This document shows, one piece after another, positions 1 through 11,095 of a stretch of DNA of 64,000 nucleotides (within the stretch, counting starts at the first letter, position 1; each line of letters opens with the position of its first letter). The notes below the pieces were generated by a model that saw only the letters and a list, made by a program, of their open reading frames with translations, was not told where the DNA came from and made no database searches. The position numbers were made by a program, and so were the translations under genes. Location of the stretch: positions 44,331,598 to 44,395,597 of the forward strand of contig OX123182.2 in NCBI GenBank assembly GCA_944739405.2, written 5' to 3'. Source of the stretch: Euclidia mi (lineage: Eukaryota; Arthropoda; Insecta; Lepidoptera; Erebidae).

Positions 1-59
1 ATGTAAATAAAAATATCTTGTCACTAATTTCAAAATGTCAAAATTCATAATTTCTAAAC

Positions 60-2998
60 TCAATTCCAGGCATTTTTGTCTGCTAAATAATCTTTAACTG
101 TGTAATAAGCTTTTGAACACAAGCTCTGTTTAATAAATACTTTGAATTTATTAATACTTAGTTCCTGAATATTGCCTGGAATTTTGTTGTAAAAACGTAT
201 GCTTTGACACTTGTAGGAGTTACTTATTTTTTGTAGTCTAGTTGAAGGTAGAACAAGTTTGTTTTTATTTCGTGTGTTTAAATTATGAATGTCGCTGAAT
301 TTGGAAAACATATTTATATTTTTCCTGATATATAACAAGTTCTCATAAATGTATTGAGATGCGACAGTCATTATCTTAATTTCTTTAAATTTTTCCCTCA
401 GTGAATGCCTTGAACCAAGACTGTAGATTGCACGAATAGCCCGCTTCTGCAGTACAAACACAAATTGAATGTCAGCTGCGTTGCCCCATAATAAAATGCC
501 ATATGACATTATGCTGTGAAAATAACTAAAATATACTAATCTGGCCGTATCTATATCAGTTAACTGACGAATTTTATAAACCGCGTACGCTGCAGAGCTA
601 AGTCTATTCGACAACTGACCTATATGTGGGCCCCACTGTAGCTTAGAATCTAAGGTTATGCCTAAGAATACGGTGTTATCTATAAGATCCAACTCTTCTC
701 CATTCAAACATATGTTAGGTTTAACTTGTTTTACATTCGGTCTTGAAAATCGTATACATTTTGTTTTTTTTTCATTTAACAGTAAATTGTTAGCAGTAAA
801 CCATTGAACTACTTTAGAGAGAGCGTTATTTACATCGTCATTATTTGATTGTTGTCGTCTAAGTTTAAAAATAAGTGATGTATCATCAGCAAATAACACT
901 ATCTCTTCATTATTTTGCATAATGTATGGCAAATCATTAATATATACAAGGAAAAGGAATGGACCAAGAATTGAACCTTGCGGCACTCCCATTGTGACCA
1001 CTGAACCCATAGAAACTTTTCCATTTATCTCAACTCTCTGTATCCTATTACTCAAATATGATGTTAGGAGATCCAAAGCAGTGTTCTTAACTCCATAGTA
1101 ATGTAATTTCCTGATCAATGTTTCATGAAAAACGCAATCAAAAGCCTTTGATAAGTCACAAAAGACTCCCAGAGCATCATGCGACTCCTCCCAGGCATCA
1201 AAAATACTATCTAAAAGCTCAACTCCAGCATCGGTAGTTGAGCGACCCCTAGTAAAACCAAATTGTTTTTCATGTAACAGCTTATTGTTATTAAAATGAA
1301 TTTGAAGCTGACCTAGAATTAATTTTTAAAAAATTTTACTAAACGTGGGTAGCACAGATATTGGCCTATAATTTGTGGGGTCAGATGTGCTACCTGATTT
1401 AAATAACGGAATTACTTTACTACTTTTCATTTGATCAGGAAACACACCACAGTCAATGCATCTATTGAAAATCATTGCCAGTTCAGGTGCTACTGTGTTG
1501 ATTATGGATTTTGTAATCACAACAGAATTGCCCCAAAGATCACTAGTCTTCTTCAAATTAAGACTATTAAAAGTTTTTACAATATCTCTGTCAGTGACAT
1601 AACTAAAACTAAATTCAATGTTACACCTATTGACATTTTGTTTCAATAGAGATTCGGCGTCATTAGGGGACGAGTTGAGGGATTTAGTGGTTGAGATTGG
1701 AATGTCTGTAAAGAAATTTTCAAATGCTGTGGCAACCTCAAAATCTGACTTTAATATCTTTTTAGTTAATTGAAGAGTGTAATCGTTACTTTTAATCTTG
1801 ACCCTTCCAGTCTCATTGTTTATAATATCCCACGTTGCTTTTATTTTATTGTCACTGTTTTTAATTTTTGATTTTAAATAAAGTGTCTTAGCTTCACGAC
1901 AAATCTTTTTAAATAACTTGGAATAATTTCTTACATATTGACAAAATTGTTCATCATTTTTATTAATTACTTTCTGTTCATATAATTCGTAAAGCTTATT
2001 TCTACTTTAATAAATTCCAGTGGTTGCCCATTCACTGAAGAATGTAGTACCAGCAACTGAGATCCTCTTAGGGACAAAGATAGAATTGAATATAGTACAG
2101 TACATGTCAAAGAAAGAATTGTACAACTTATTAGGATCGTTATTATAGCATAAGTATGGTAATGTACTTGTGAGTTTATCCTTAAGTCCCTCCAGACGAC
2201 GCAAAGTTTTTGGCACCACACTCAATTCCTTTCTACCTACTTTTTTAGACTGCATAGCAAATGTTATAGATTGTCCACAATGATCTGATGTTAATTTGTT
2301 AATTATTTGCTTTCTAACTGGTACAATATCTGTAAATATATTGTCTATACAAGTAGATGTCGTGGAAGTTATCCTGGTGGGTTCCAAAAATAAGCATGCA
2401 AGATTATATGACTTGAACAAATTCTTAATTTTGTGGCAATTCAGGGAATCTTCTAGTAAATTAATATTAAAATCGCCACCTACTATTATAGATTTATTTT
2501 GTTGGCATAGCTTCCGTAACACACCATCCATGACACTTTCAAAGTTATCATAGCAGGATGATGGTGGCCTATACACACTCAAAACAAGAAGTTGGTCCAA
2601 CTCCACACAGGCTATTTCAACTGTCCGTTCAACAGAGAAACTAACAATGTCACTACGATTCTTAAATTTAAGCAGCTTGTTAACTAAAATCAACGATCCA
2701 CCATGTATTGCATATTGTCTGCTGAACGAACTACCAACTAGATGGTTATTAAAATTGCACATGAACTGGTTATCTTTAAGCCAATGTTCTGTTATACACA
2801 AAATATCGACGCATTCACCATTCATGAACAATTCCACTTCTAAATCTTTATTTGACATACCTTGTATATTTTGATGTACCAGTTTTAATACTTGTGAATT
2901 TCTAAATGAATTATTAGTTGAATTGGGCTTATTCGTACATACCAGCCCATAATTAATGAAAGTGTCATTGCAAGAGGTATTCTCTATTGTCGAATTAT
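60..2998 (-). pseudogene. LINE ORF2: APE endonuclease plus reverse transcriptase (two nonsense codons)
   Basis: One frame stays open from about 2998 down to 60 apart from stops at 2007-2009 and 1326-1328. No Met precedes MSNKDL (2858) in this frame, yet the usual VHQNIQG motif lies just upstream, so translation must begin earlier or by reinitiation after ORF1. The endonuclease (about 2900-2200) shows CITEHWL, GGDFNINL and SDHCG. It would nick target DNA to prime reverse transcription. The RT (about 1650-600) shows NYRPISVLP, CDLSKAFD, GVPQGSILGP and the catalytic FADD box near 885, followed by thumb and C-terminal regions. Each stop looks like a point change, because protein similarity continues on both sides in the same frame. 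Frame and motifs are seen directly. Loss of function is inferred from the stops. Confidence 0.87.
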
Positions 2999-4404
2999 TT
3001 AATTTAAATTAATAGAAATGTCAGACTGTGTAGCCAAAATACTGGCTGAATCATTATAAATGTAATTTTGTTGCTGTATAGGGGCAACACGTTTATTAGC
3101 CAAATTCTTGGCTGAAATGTCAATACAAAATGCTAGCGACTCAGCTAGTTGTCTTTTATAATAAGAATTCAGATAACAAGTATCTTGCGTCAAATGTAAA
3201 GCTTTACTAACATAATTGTTAGAGTCAAAAACATGAAATTGATCGTTATTGTATGACCAACTACACAAATTTATATTAAGACTATGTCTAATATTATTTT
3301 CTTTCTGTGGCAACCCTTTACTGAAAGGTAAAGTGAGCATAATAATTTGATTTAAATTTAATTCACATAATTTACTGTAATAATAGAATAAAAGTATTTT
3401 ATTTAACGATCCTCTTTTACCAAGTAGGATCAATAAAGTTGTATCCTGGTCAAAATTGAAGTTTATAATTTTATCTAAAATAGCAATGGAACTTAACCCA
3501 GGCAAACAGTAGTTCATCACTAACCCATCACTATATGTGTTCGCCAACAACTGACCCATACCTTTTCCAATCTCGTCACTAAATATTATCACTTTATTTT
3601 TATTTTATAATATAGTTTTACTGTCTAGTTTGTTATTTTTTAATATATTTAGAGTGTGTTTAATATTTGAATTTGTATTGTTTAAAGAACTATTTGGCAA
3701 AACCGGGTCACGTGTTGGCAATGAGCAAGCTGGTGAGTGTTGGTGGTTGAACGGGATGTCATTGTTCAATGGTATTGAGCATTTGTTACTATTTGATGCC
3801 ACCAACTCATTCATTGCTAATATGTACTCTTTCATTTGTAGTTCAGAGCTTTTATATTTATTTGTCATTGACACTAATTTGTCACTAAGATTATTTAATT
3901 CTACCTGCAAATTATTTATTTCTAATTTATGTTTCAAATTATTTTGGTGATATTTCTGTGTGTATATGCTTTAGAATGATTTATATCAGTAATCATGCTT
4001 GGAGCATGAACCACCAGCTCATCGAACAGACTTTGATTTGCCGTTGTAGTGATTTGATCTTGGGTGAATTCTAGATGAGTTATTCTACTGTTTGCCTCGT
4101 GTAACTGTTTGTCTAAGAACTGTATACGGTCAAGTGCTTGTTCATACTGCAAGCTACACTCGGCAAACCCGTCCACAATGAGCTGGAGTCCATCCCGAGC
4201 ACTCGTGGCATCAGAGAATTGAGTATGTAGCTGAGCCATTTCACATTTTAACATCTTATTTTTTTCCAGTAAGTTCAACATTTCTTTCTCGTTATCTTCT
4301 CTTTCCTCTATCAGTTTGTTACACAACTCCTTAGAGGTCTTTAATTCAATTAAAGCCAGTTGGAGTTTAGACTCTTCCTGGCGAGCCAAAGCTTTACGAG
4401 TCAT
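2999..4404 (-). pseudogene. LINE ORF1: coiled coil plus esterase-like domain (one stop, one frameshift)
   Basis: Three open segments (3934-4437, 3605-3937, 2999-3592) make one interrupted ORF1. I prefer the Met at 4404 (MTRKALARQ), because the eleven preceding residues are unlike the charged helix that follows. Residues after it form a long Glu/Lys/Leu-rich coiled coil, expected to multimerise the RNA-binding protein. The last segment (3592-2999) contains IIFSDEIGKGM and a Leu/Ile-rich alpha/beta pattern resembling the SGNH-esterase domain of CR1-type ORF1 proteins. The first two segments are joined by a frameshift near 3934-3960. The second and third share a frame and are separated only by the TAA at 3605-3607. 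The esterase assignment rests on element context and general pattern, so it is less certain than the coiled coil. Confidence 0.7.
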
Positions 4405-4899
4405 AATCATAGTGAAAAGAGAGAAATACAAGTACAAAGGAAGTTTTGTTCAAAAGTAAAGGAGAAGATTGAAATACGTAGTAATAGTAGAGTTTAAAGC
4501 TAAATATTATTGTAAGAAAGAAAGAACAGCTGATCTCGTTTAAGGTTGTGTAACCAACTAACAAGGTTTAGGTTATGTTTATGTATTTTTACTATTTATA
4601 GGTGGTTATTTAGGCACTTGATAGCACTTTTTATTCGGAAATATACTAATTAAAACTATTTTATACGTATAAGTCGATTTTAGATAGTAGTTACAATGTT
4701 ATACCTGTTTGTAAAATGACAATGCAAATTTAGCCGGTAGATTGGTTGTCAAAAAAGAAATCACAATAAACTCACCTTATTTTCACAGAAAACACTAATA
4801 CTGTTATAGATTATTACAAATAACACATTTATTAAGTAATTAACTTGTAATAAGCTTTAATTATTTGATTATTTTATATTTTTATTTGTAAAAAATACG

Positions 4900-5184
4900 G
4901 GACAAGGTCGGATCAGCTGTTAACCTCAGTGTTGCCACAGAGCGAAAAACGGACCAATGGACCAATAACACTGCCCGACCCAGGAATCGAACCCGGGACC
5001 TCTCGATTCCACGCGCACATTTATGCCACGAGACCAAAGAGGCAGTCGTATAGGGTTTGATGTCGAGTTTTCCGTCTCTACGCAAAGATGGTATTTGCAT
5101 CGTGTTATCCCTTAGTCGCCTCTTACGGCACCCACGGGAAGATAGGGGGCGGTGACACTTGTATTCTATGCCGTCAACCACACG
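4900..5184 (-). repeat. tRNA-derived SINE (copy A)
   Basis: On the minus strand the element starts with CGTGTGGTTGACGGCATAG and matches the copy at 25470-25872 over about 220 bp. It contains a pol III box B, GGTTCGATTCC (complement of 4983-4993), and an A-box-like TTGGTCTCGTGG upstream of it. After CAGTGTTATTGG the two copies diverge, so this copy has lost or exchanged the shared 3' tail. Open reading frames across it are incidental. The right-hand limit near 4900 is approximate. Confidence 0.75.
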
Positions 5185-5749
5185 ATATTTAAGCAATTAT
5201 AAATTCGTTTTATTAATAATTGACTGTCCACAATATTTAGAACTTGGAAATCAGAATAAAACTGAAATTGATGATTTGTTCAAAGATTAATGCGGAAATA
5301 CGTACATACTTTGAATATTTCTGTCACTTTTATTTCACTTCTATTTTAGGAATTTCTAGGTGTGCCCGACGACGACGAGTGACACTTAAACAAACATTTA
5401 AATTCACATCTTTCATAAATTCTGTGTTATTTGACGTGTTCAAATAAGTACCTGGGTGATACTTCAAGCAAGGCATTATTTGGTGATTTGTGTGGCAATT
5501 TTTAAATCTAATATTTTTTTAATCGACATGTGTTTCTTAAAATATACGTAAAAGTAATATTTTTTATAGAAGAGGCACCTCAGAGAGCGATATGCTTACA
5601 GAGATAATCGAGGTTAAAAAATTGGAGGCCACGCAAATCACAAAACACCCCACGAAAATGTGTTTTTTTTTTTAATTTAACTTTCTCAAATAATTTAATG
5701 AGTTATCAGGTAAAAGAATAAGAAAGTAACTAATACAGAAATAGTTTTT

Positions 5750-6651
5750 TTAAAAGCTTTGATTTACAGAAGAAAAAGCTCGCAACAAGACTCCAAAAGC
5801 TATAGAGGCATTAGCCTTCTCAGCATTATTGGCAAATTGTATGCAAAGGTACTGATTGAAAGAGTTATGAAAGTAGCCGACAAGAAAATTTGGGATGTAC
5901 TAGCGGGATTCCGAAAGGGTATGGGATGTTCGGATCAGGTTTTTTCCTTGCTTGCATAGCCGAAAAGTTTTTGGCCAAAGGTCAAAAGGTCTATTGCGCA
6001 TTCGTGGATTTTGAAAAGGCTTACGATTAAGTGGTGAGGAATGAAATGTGGTCGTTGCTGTCAATGAAAAGAGTGGACAGCAGTCTCATTCGAGCTATGA
6101 AATCCCTTTATGAGGATTCTAGAGCTTGCGTGAGGATAAACGGGGCATACACTGACTGGTTTACCATCGAAACAGGTTTTAGACAGGGATGTGTAGCGTC
6201 ACAATGGCTGTTTAACGTCTTCATGGACAGTTGTTTGCAAGATCTCAAACATAGTGACTGCGGAATAAGGATGAATGGGTTACTTGTCAAATGCCTCCTT
6301 TATGCTGATAATCAGGTAACACTTGCGTCTTCAGCAGAGGAGTTGCAGGAGATGGTAACAATCATGCATGGTGCGTTAAAGAGGAAAGGAATGAAAGTGA
6401 ATGTAAGTAAAACATTAGCTATGGTATTTGAAAAGGAGAAATGCGTTACGGCTTGTAATGTTTTGATCAATGGACAACGAGTGGAGCAAGTGAATGAGTT
6501 TGGATACTTAGGTATGTTGCTTACAAGAGATGGTAAGAATGAAGAACTTGGGAGTGAATGAAGCAAGAGAGGTATGTCAGAATCATTGCAAATGGCGTTC
6601 CGTAGTCTTTGCCTACCCCTCCGGGAAACAGGCGTGAGTCTATGTATGTAT
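5750..6651 (+). mobile_element. RTE-like LINE remnant with its own 3' tail
   Basis: A 5'-truncated LINE fragment carrying the RT palm and thumb (5759-6561). It is followed almost at once by a 3' tail that reads GCCTACCCCTCCGGG, then AGGCGTGAGTCTATGTATG. The sequence normally found between thumb and tail is missing, so there is an internal deletion as well as 5' truncation. The same tail terminates the SINEs at 21.9, 24.9 and 25.8 kb, which suggests those SINEs are mobilised by this LINE family. Confidence 0.7.
5759..6561 (+). pseudogene. Reverse transcriptase fragment, RTE/craft-like LINE
   Basis: Two frames, 5759-5959 and 6031-6561, are joined by a frameshift near 5940-5960. An extra TAA at 6028-6030 replaces the residue after the catalytic FVDFEKAYD box. 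The first part has SYRGISLLSIIGKLYAKVL (RT block 2) and AGFRKG. The second has the GFRQGCVASQWLFNVFMD block and YADN where active enzymes have YADD, so the second catalytic aspartate is replaced by Asn. It ends inside the thumb with LGMLLTRDGKNEEL. The block pattern fits RTE-type RTs of insects. The enzyme is certainly dead: frameshift, stop and YADN are all visible. Confidence 0.8.
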
Positions 6652-7749
6652 TTAATTTATAGTATAATCAGTCAACATTATTTATTTTGAATTTTCGGTT
6701 CTTGTATAAGTTTTTCATGAAGACAACGTTGAGCTTGTTTTTTTTCTTCAAGTTATATTTCTGGGAACTTATTCGACTTTTCTCTCGTCTAGGTTTTTGT
6801 TCGCGGCTGTTTAAGTCATGAATGCTAAGTATTTTCCATCAGCTTTTCTTTTATATTATCTTGCTCGGTTTTTGGCCTTGAACTCTTTATGATTTTTAAG
6901 CCTCTCTCTTCTTCTTCTTTCAGATAACTTCTTTCTTTCTAATTTTTCCTCTCTTGCTAATGGCATTTTGTTCTAAAAAATAATTCTTTACAATTTTAGC
7001 TAATCTGACACAATTTTTATAATTATTAGGTACTTATAAAATCCTTTTAAGTTTAATTTAAACGAATTTACATTTAACGAAAGTAATAAAAAATATTATC
7101 ATACAATACTATTACAAAACTCAAAGTTATTCACTTGCATGGCCAATAATTGATTTGCGTGGGTCAAAACTACCACGTAAACCACGCAAATCACGACCAC
7201 GTAAATCAAAATGAATCTTTTAATCTAAAAATATATTAAAACCCTTTAAGCAAATATACTGTGTTTTGAATATAGAGTTGCGTTACCTTATATTTGTCCG
7301 CTACAATATTTTATTCAATAAACAAACTCACAGACACTGGAGCAAAATTGAACCATGCAAATCAAACTATTGAGAAACCATACCCACGAAACTAAGTACT
7401 TACCTTTATTTTTTGAAAACCTGCCGCGTCATCACACAAGCACTCTGTCCGGCTGTCGGACTGCGACTAGTTGTAACGTGAATTAGGATGATACAACATT
7501 GGGCCGCGAAGTTAAGGATGTGCAAGTAAATTTACAATGATCCACGCAAATCAGTTACTACCCCGGGACAGTTACATTTTTATTTTTTTTAATAATGTAA
7601 TTCATTTAGAACTATGATCTAATTTTTCATAGCATTGTCAACTTCTTAGGACTTAAAGTGTGTTTTTGGTAAGCATGTACCGTTTAGTTTAAAATATATA
7701 ATTTACTAAGTGACTAGATCGGGGTTTGGGACACTCCACGAAAATCAAA

Positions 7750-9736
7750 GAATGGGGATGTTTTATTTTTTTATGATATTAAATATATAGATAATTGAAT
7801 AATAATCAATAACCCAAATAAAAGGCGATTAAAGGTTTGCCCGAAAAAAAAAGTGGCTTGCTAAGTTTTCGATTTCTATTTTTGAAAGGTGATGCCGCTT
7901 AAAAATCGTTTCTAGAAGAATGACCCACCTAACGTTTTATATTATTAAACTGTTTTATTTAGCTTGACCAGTATTTCTTAAATATTATAACGGAATTTGC
8001 TTATCTGTACACTTAACATAGCATTCTAAAATACATATTTTATTAATTTAGCAAAGACTTAATGTTTCTCCAACGTGTTGATTTTCTCTGTTCCTTTGAC
8101 CAGTTATTTCCACCATGATACTGTTGAAAACAAAAACAGTCATAGAGATAAAAATGATACATGAATAAAATTATATTTAATTCCTTATTTTTGAAATTTG
8201 TGTCATAAAATGTGTCGTGATTTTTATGATCACCATATAGTTTGTGGCTTCACCCATGTGGGATAGCTTTTTCTTTATTTGTTTAGCAATAGCACCTACC
8301 GGTTGCAATAATTGTGAATGTAAGCCAACTAACCATTCAATCAAACAATTTTTATCGAAATCAATTCAGTTACTTACAAGTGGATCTGAGATAAACACCT
8401 ACATATGTATTTTTGACAAATGATAAAAATAATCAATATCAAAGCATAGAACCAGGTGCATCTACAATATAGGTATTTTATTTATGCTGTACCACGTTCT
8501 TTAGAGTATCAATAATGTCTCATATTGACATATAGTAATAATAAAGTTTCATTCCGTTTGCGCTTTTTACGATCAAAGTAATAATATAAATGTGAAATTA
8601 AATATTTATTTTGTTGAAACTTTTGTGAGTAGAGGAGTTGTTAATTTAAATTTGAGTGCAAATAATTGTATTACTGATACGCTCTATAATTGATATTTTG
8701 CTACATGTTAATGGCTTCTAAAAGCACGCAATAGATATATTTACGTTGCACAATAAATAATACTAACTATACTAATAGGATTAAAAATTAAGATATCTGG
8801 AAATTATTCTTTAATTAATATATTTTAATTTTATTGTATAATGTTTTCCCTCTCAGCTGGAATACCAGTAGTACTTGAAGCCCGAAACTGAGTTTTCAAA
8901 TTGAGGTGATTCTCAGAAGTAGGTTATAATATCTCATTTTGTAATCAATGATGCTGATGTTCAACAAAATGTTCTGATCTTGTAAAACTATATTGTTCAA
9001 TACATTTACTCTGGGCTCTTCAGTAGGTACCTAATTTTTACGTTGAATAGATTATGTGCCATTTTCATATTAAATATTATTAAAATGTAATATCATCTCA
9101 GAACCGGTCATTGGTGTGGATTAATACTAATGTAAAAGTCAATCGAAGTGCATCATCTACCGCTGTCAGCCGTTATTGTAGAGTATAGACTCAGCACGGT
9201 AACTCTGAACATAAGCAAATTTTTTTTTAACCTAGTAGACTGATGAGCTTTCAAATTTGACCGCAGTTTTTGGATCGGCATGGCTTAGTCTTATTTCAAG
9301 AAAAAGCTAACAAGGAGATTGTCACCACTAACCGACGACGATTGTAAAACGTAACCACATGATTGTATAATTTTCACAACTTTTTGAACATATTGAATAC
9401 CTAGTTATTTTGCCAACCTTATTCAATATGACCGGTTAGGTCTCAGTGAAATCATGAAACTCCAGCTCCAGTGTTAACCAAAAAAGTCACTTGGGTCTGA
9501 CTGGTATTATCAGTGACTTACTGACTGTCATGAATGAGAGGCAAAGTACTCGTGCACTCAAATATGACCACTAGACTTTGTAAGGTGATATTCGACTCTT
9601 TTGTTGTACGTTTCTTTTTATTAATATAATTTATTAATAATGCATATTTTGTGCCTCAGTGAGTTAAGTTATCATGTAATTAATTAACTGCATTGCTTAA
9701 CGTTACTTATAATATGTACATAATAATATATATATA
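7750..9736. other. No recognisable gene or element
   Basis: AT-rich DNA without a long or motif-bearing open frame on either strand. Short runs of A or T and (TA)n near 9728 are all that stands out. It may be host intergenic or intronic sequence, or very old repeats. Confidence 0.6.
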
Positions 9737-10764
9737 CAGGGTAATTTTTTATGCAGTTCGGATATTTTTTTCTGTGGTTCTATATCAATAATATAACACA
9801 TTTCCATAAATATCTTTTTACTTTTTTATCCCACCAAATCCGAGTAAAAATATCCGAGAAACAAGGAAATCATAGACACTACGTTATTCGTTGCAATAAT
9901 ACTATTAACACGCGCGCGATGCGACAGGGGTACGGGACGCGGGATGCAGGGCGTGGGGTGCAGGGCGTGGTAAAGGACAACAATCCACGAGCCGCCCGCG
10001 CGCCAGTCAACGCGGGCGCATCGAGAAAGTGGCACGTGTCGCAATTTCGCGCAAGCGCCGACGCACTCGCCGGTCGTAAGTCGTTAGAATGACGTCCCAA
10101 CGATTTTCAAATCGCGAGTGCTACGAAAAAGTACTAGTTTATTTACTCAGTGGTGAAAGCCTTCGTGCAGCTAGAACAATGTACGTACAAGAAAGTGTAC
10201 CTCGTATGCGAGCTCAAGGAGTGAACAACCCACTAGTTCCAAGTGAACGGACTATTTTAGCGGCCAACCAAAGGATCATGGCCAGTTCACAACCCCTAGC
10301 CATGCACTAGGGTATGGCAGACCTCGCCTGGCTACTGACGTCGAAGACTTGATCTTCGAATTCTTCGAAAAGGATCCACGAGCCAGCACATACGATGCAG
10401 CACGTCGCTTCGGTGTGAGCCAGCCCGCAGTGTGGAGACTGCTAAACGCAGCCGGTCTCCATCCGTACCATTACCAGCCGGTACAACATCTTCAGGAAGT
10501 AGACCAAGTACCACGACAAGTCTTGTGTGAATGGCTTATTAATCATCCCGAAGCGAACATCCTATGGACTGATGAAGCACGATAGGTACGTGAATAACAA
10601 TAATTTTAAAGCTAGAACACAGTATCTGATCGGTGTAGGTACAAGTCGTTCAACCTTTACGTAGCGCGCCCGCGCGCTTTATTGTGTCGCGTCTAGCTCA
10701 CAGCTGATAAGCAATCGGGTGACCATGAACATCTGTTTCAAGTAGATATTCTTTAATAAGCGAT
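9737..10764 (+). mobile_element. Mariner-type deletion derivative, left part (interrupted by gypsy 1)
   Basis: The terminus CAGGGTAATTTTTTATG at 9737 has its inverted partner at 16890-16920. It lies next to TA-rich flanks, as expected for Tc1/mariner-like transposition into TA. The interior keeps a transposase N-terminus (10089-10583) that stops just after the first catalytic Asp region and then passes into non-coding sequence. A second copy (23351-23891, opposite orientation) has the same junction, so the family is a shared internal-deletion derivative mobilised in trans. The element is cut at 10764/10765 by the LTR retrotransposon. Confidence 0.82.
10089..10583 (+). pseudogene. DUF4817-type transposase, N-terminal half, truncated
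   Basis: Starts MTSQRFSNRECYEKVLVYL, which matches the N-terminal helix-turn-helix pattern of DUF4817 transposases (a Tc1/mariner-related group). The frame stops at 10308-10310 and resumes at 10349 with a second HTH (AARRFGVSQPAVWRLLNAAG). The family signature HPYHYQPVQ follows, then WTDEAR, where WTDE or FTDE carries the first catalytic Asp. The ORF ends there, and the catalytic second half (second Asp and Glu) is absent. The protein could at most bind the terminal repeats. Family assignment rests on recalled motifs, not on a search. Confidence 0.78.
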
Positions 10765-10886
10765 TGTAAGGCGGGTTGCTAGGAGAGATGATTAAACAAC
10801 GAGTATGAGATGATACTGATCGTTTATTGTAATAATTATATCTTAAATACTATTGAATACAAGAATTAGGGTGCATACACACTACA
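10765..10886 (-). repeat. Gypsy 1 3' LTR (122 bp)
   Basis: Identical to the 16690-16812 repeat except for one A missing from a run near 10803. On the minus strand it begins TGTAGTGTGTATG and ends CCGCCTTACA, so the TG...CA ends are intact. It is very short for a gypsy LTR and must hold promoter and polyadenylation signals in little over 120 bp. Confidence 0.93.
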
Positions 10887-11095
10887 CCTCCCTTCCTAAA
10901 AGAAAAAAAAATAGACAAGGTACATATTTTTTTTTTATACATTTTAAAAATATAATAATTTTTATTAAACATTGATTACACATTTGTGGTTATACAATTC
11001 CTTAAAAATCTACCAAAGGATACACAATACACATGTTCATAAAATAATAGTGAGTAAGTACCTATATAAATACAAGTGAGGTTGTTGTGACAAAG

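Larger units (their letters stand above)
1..4437 (-). mobile_element. CR1-like non-LTR retrotransposon (LINE), nearly full length
   Basis: A minus-strand LINE whose 5' end lies near 4.44 kb and whose 3' end runs to or beyond the window edge. It has two consecutive reading frames: ORF1 with a coiled coil followed by an esterase-like domain, and ORF2 with an apurinic endonuclease followed by reverse transcriptase. This pairing is typical of the CR1/jockey superfamily. The exact clade (CR1, Daphne or a relative) is not determined. The region 4438-4880 contains no further coding sequence and may hold the 5' UTR. Damage is light: three in-frame stops and one frameshift in about 4.3 kb. Confidence 0.88.
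5629..7749. repeat. Cluster of CCACGYAAATCA motifs, possibly an old DNA transposon split by the RTE remnant
   Basis: The word CCACG(C/T/A)AAATC recurs about eight times: 5629, 5650 (CCCACGAAAATG), 7151 inverted, 7173, 7182, 7198, 7541 and 7734. A close variant, CCATGCAAATCA, lies near 7353. Such density is not expected by chance in AT-rich DNA. It resembles the subterminal repeats of some DNA transposons. I could not find convincing terminal inverted repeats or coding sequence. The RTE-like remnant at 5750-6651 lies between the first motifs and the rest. Confidence 0.35.

Noticed and set aside
10332..10514. Minus-strand 60-codon frame across the transposase
   Set aside because: It is antisense to the HTH and HPYHYQPVQ motifs that identify the real plus-strand gene.
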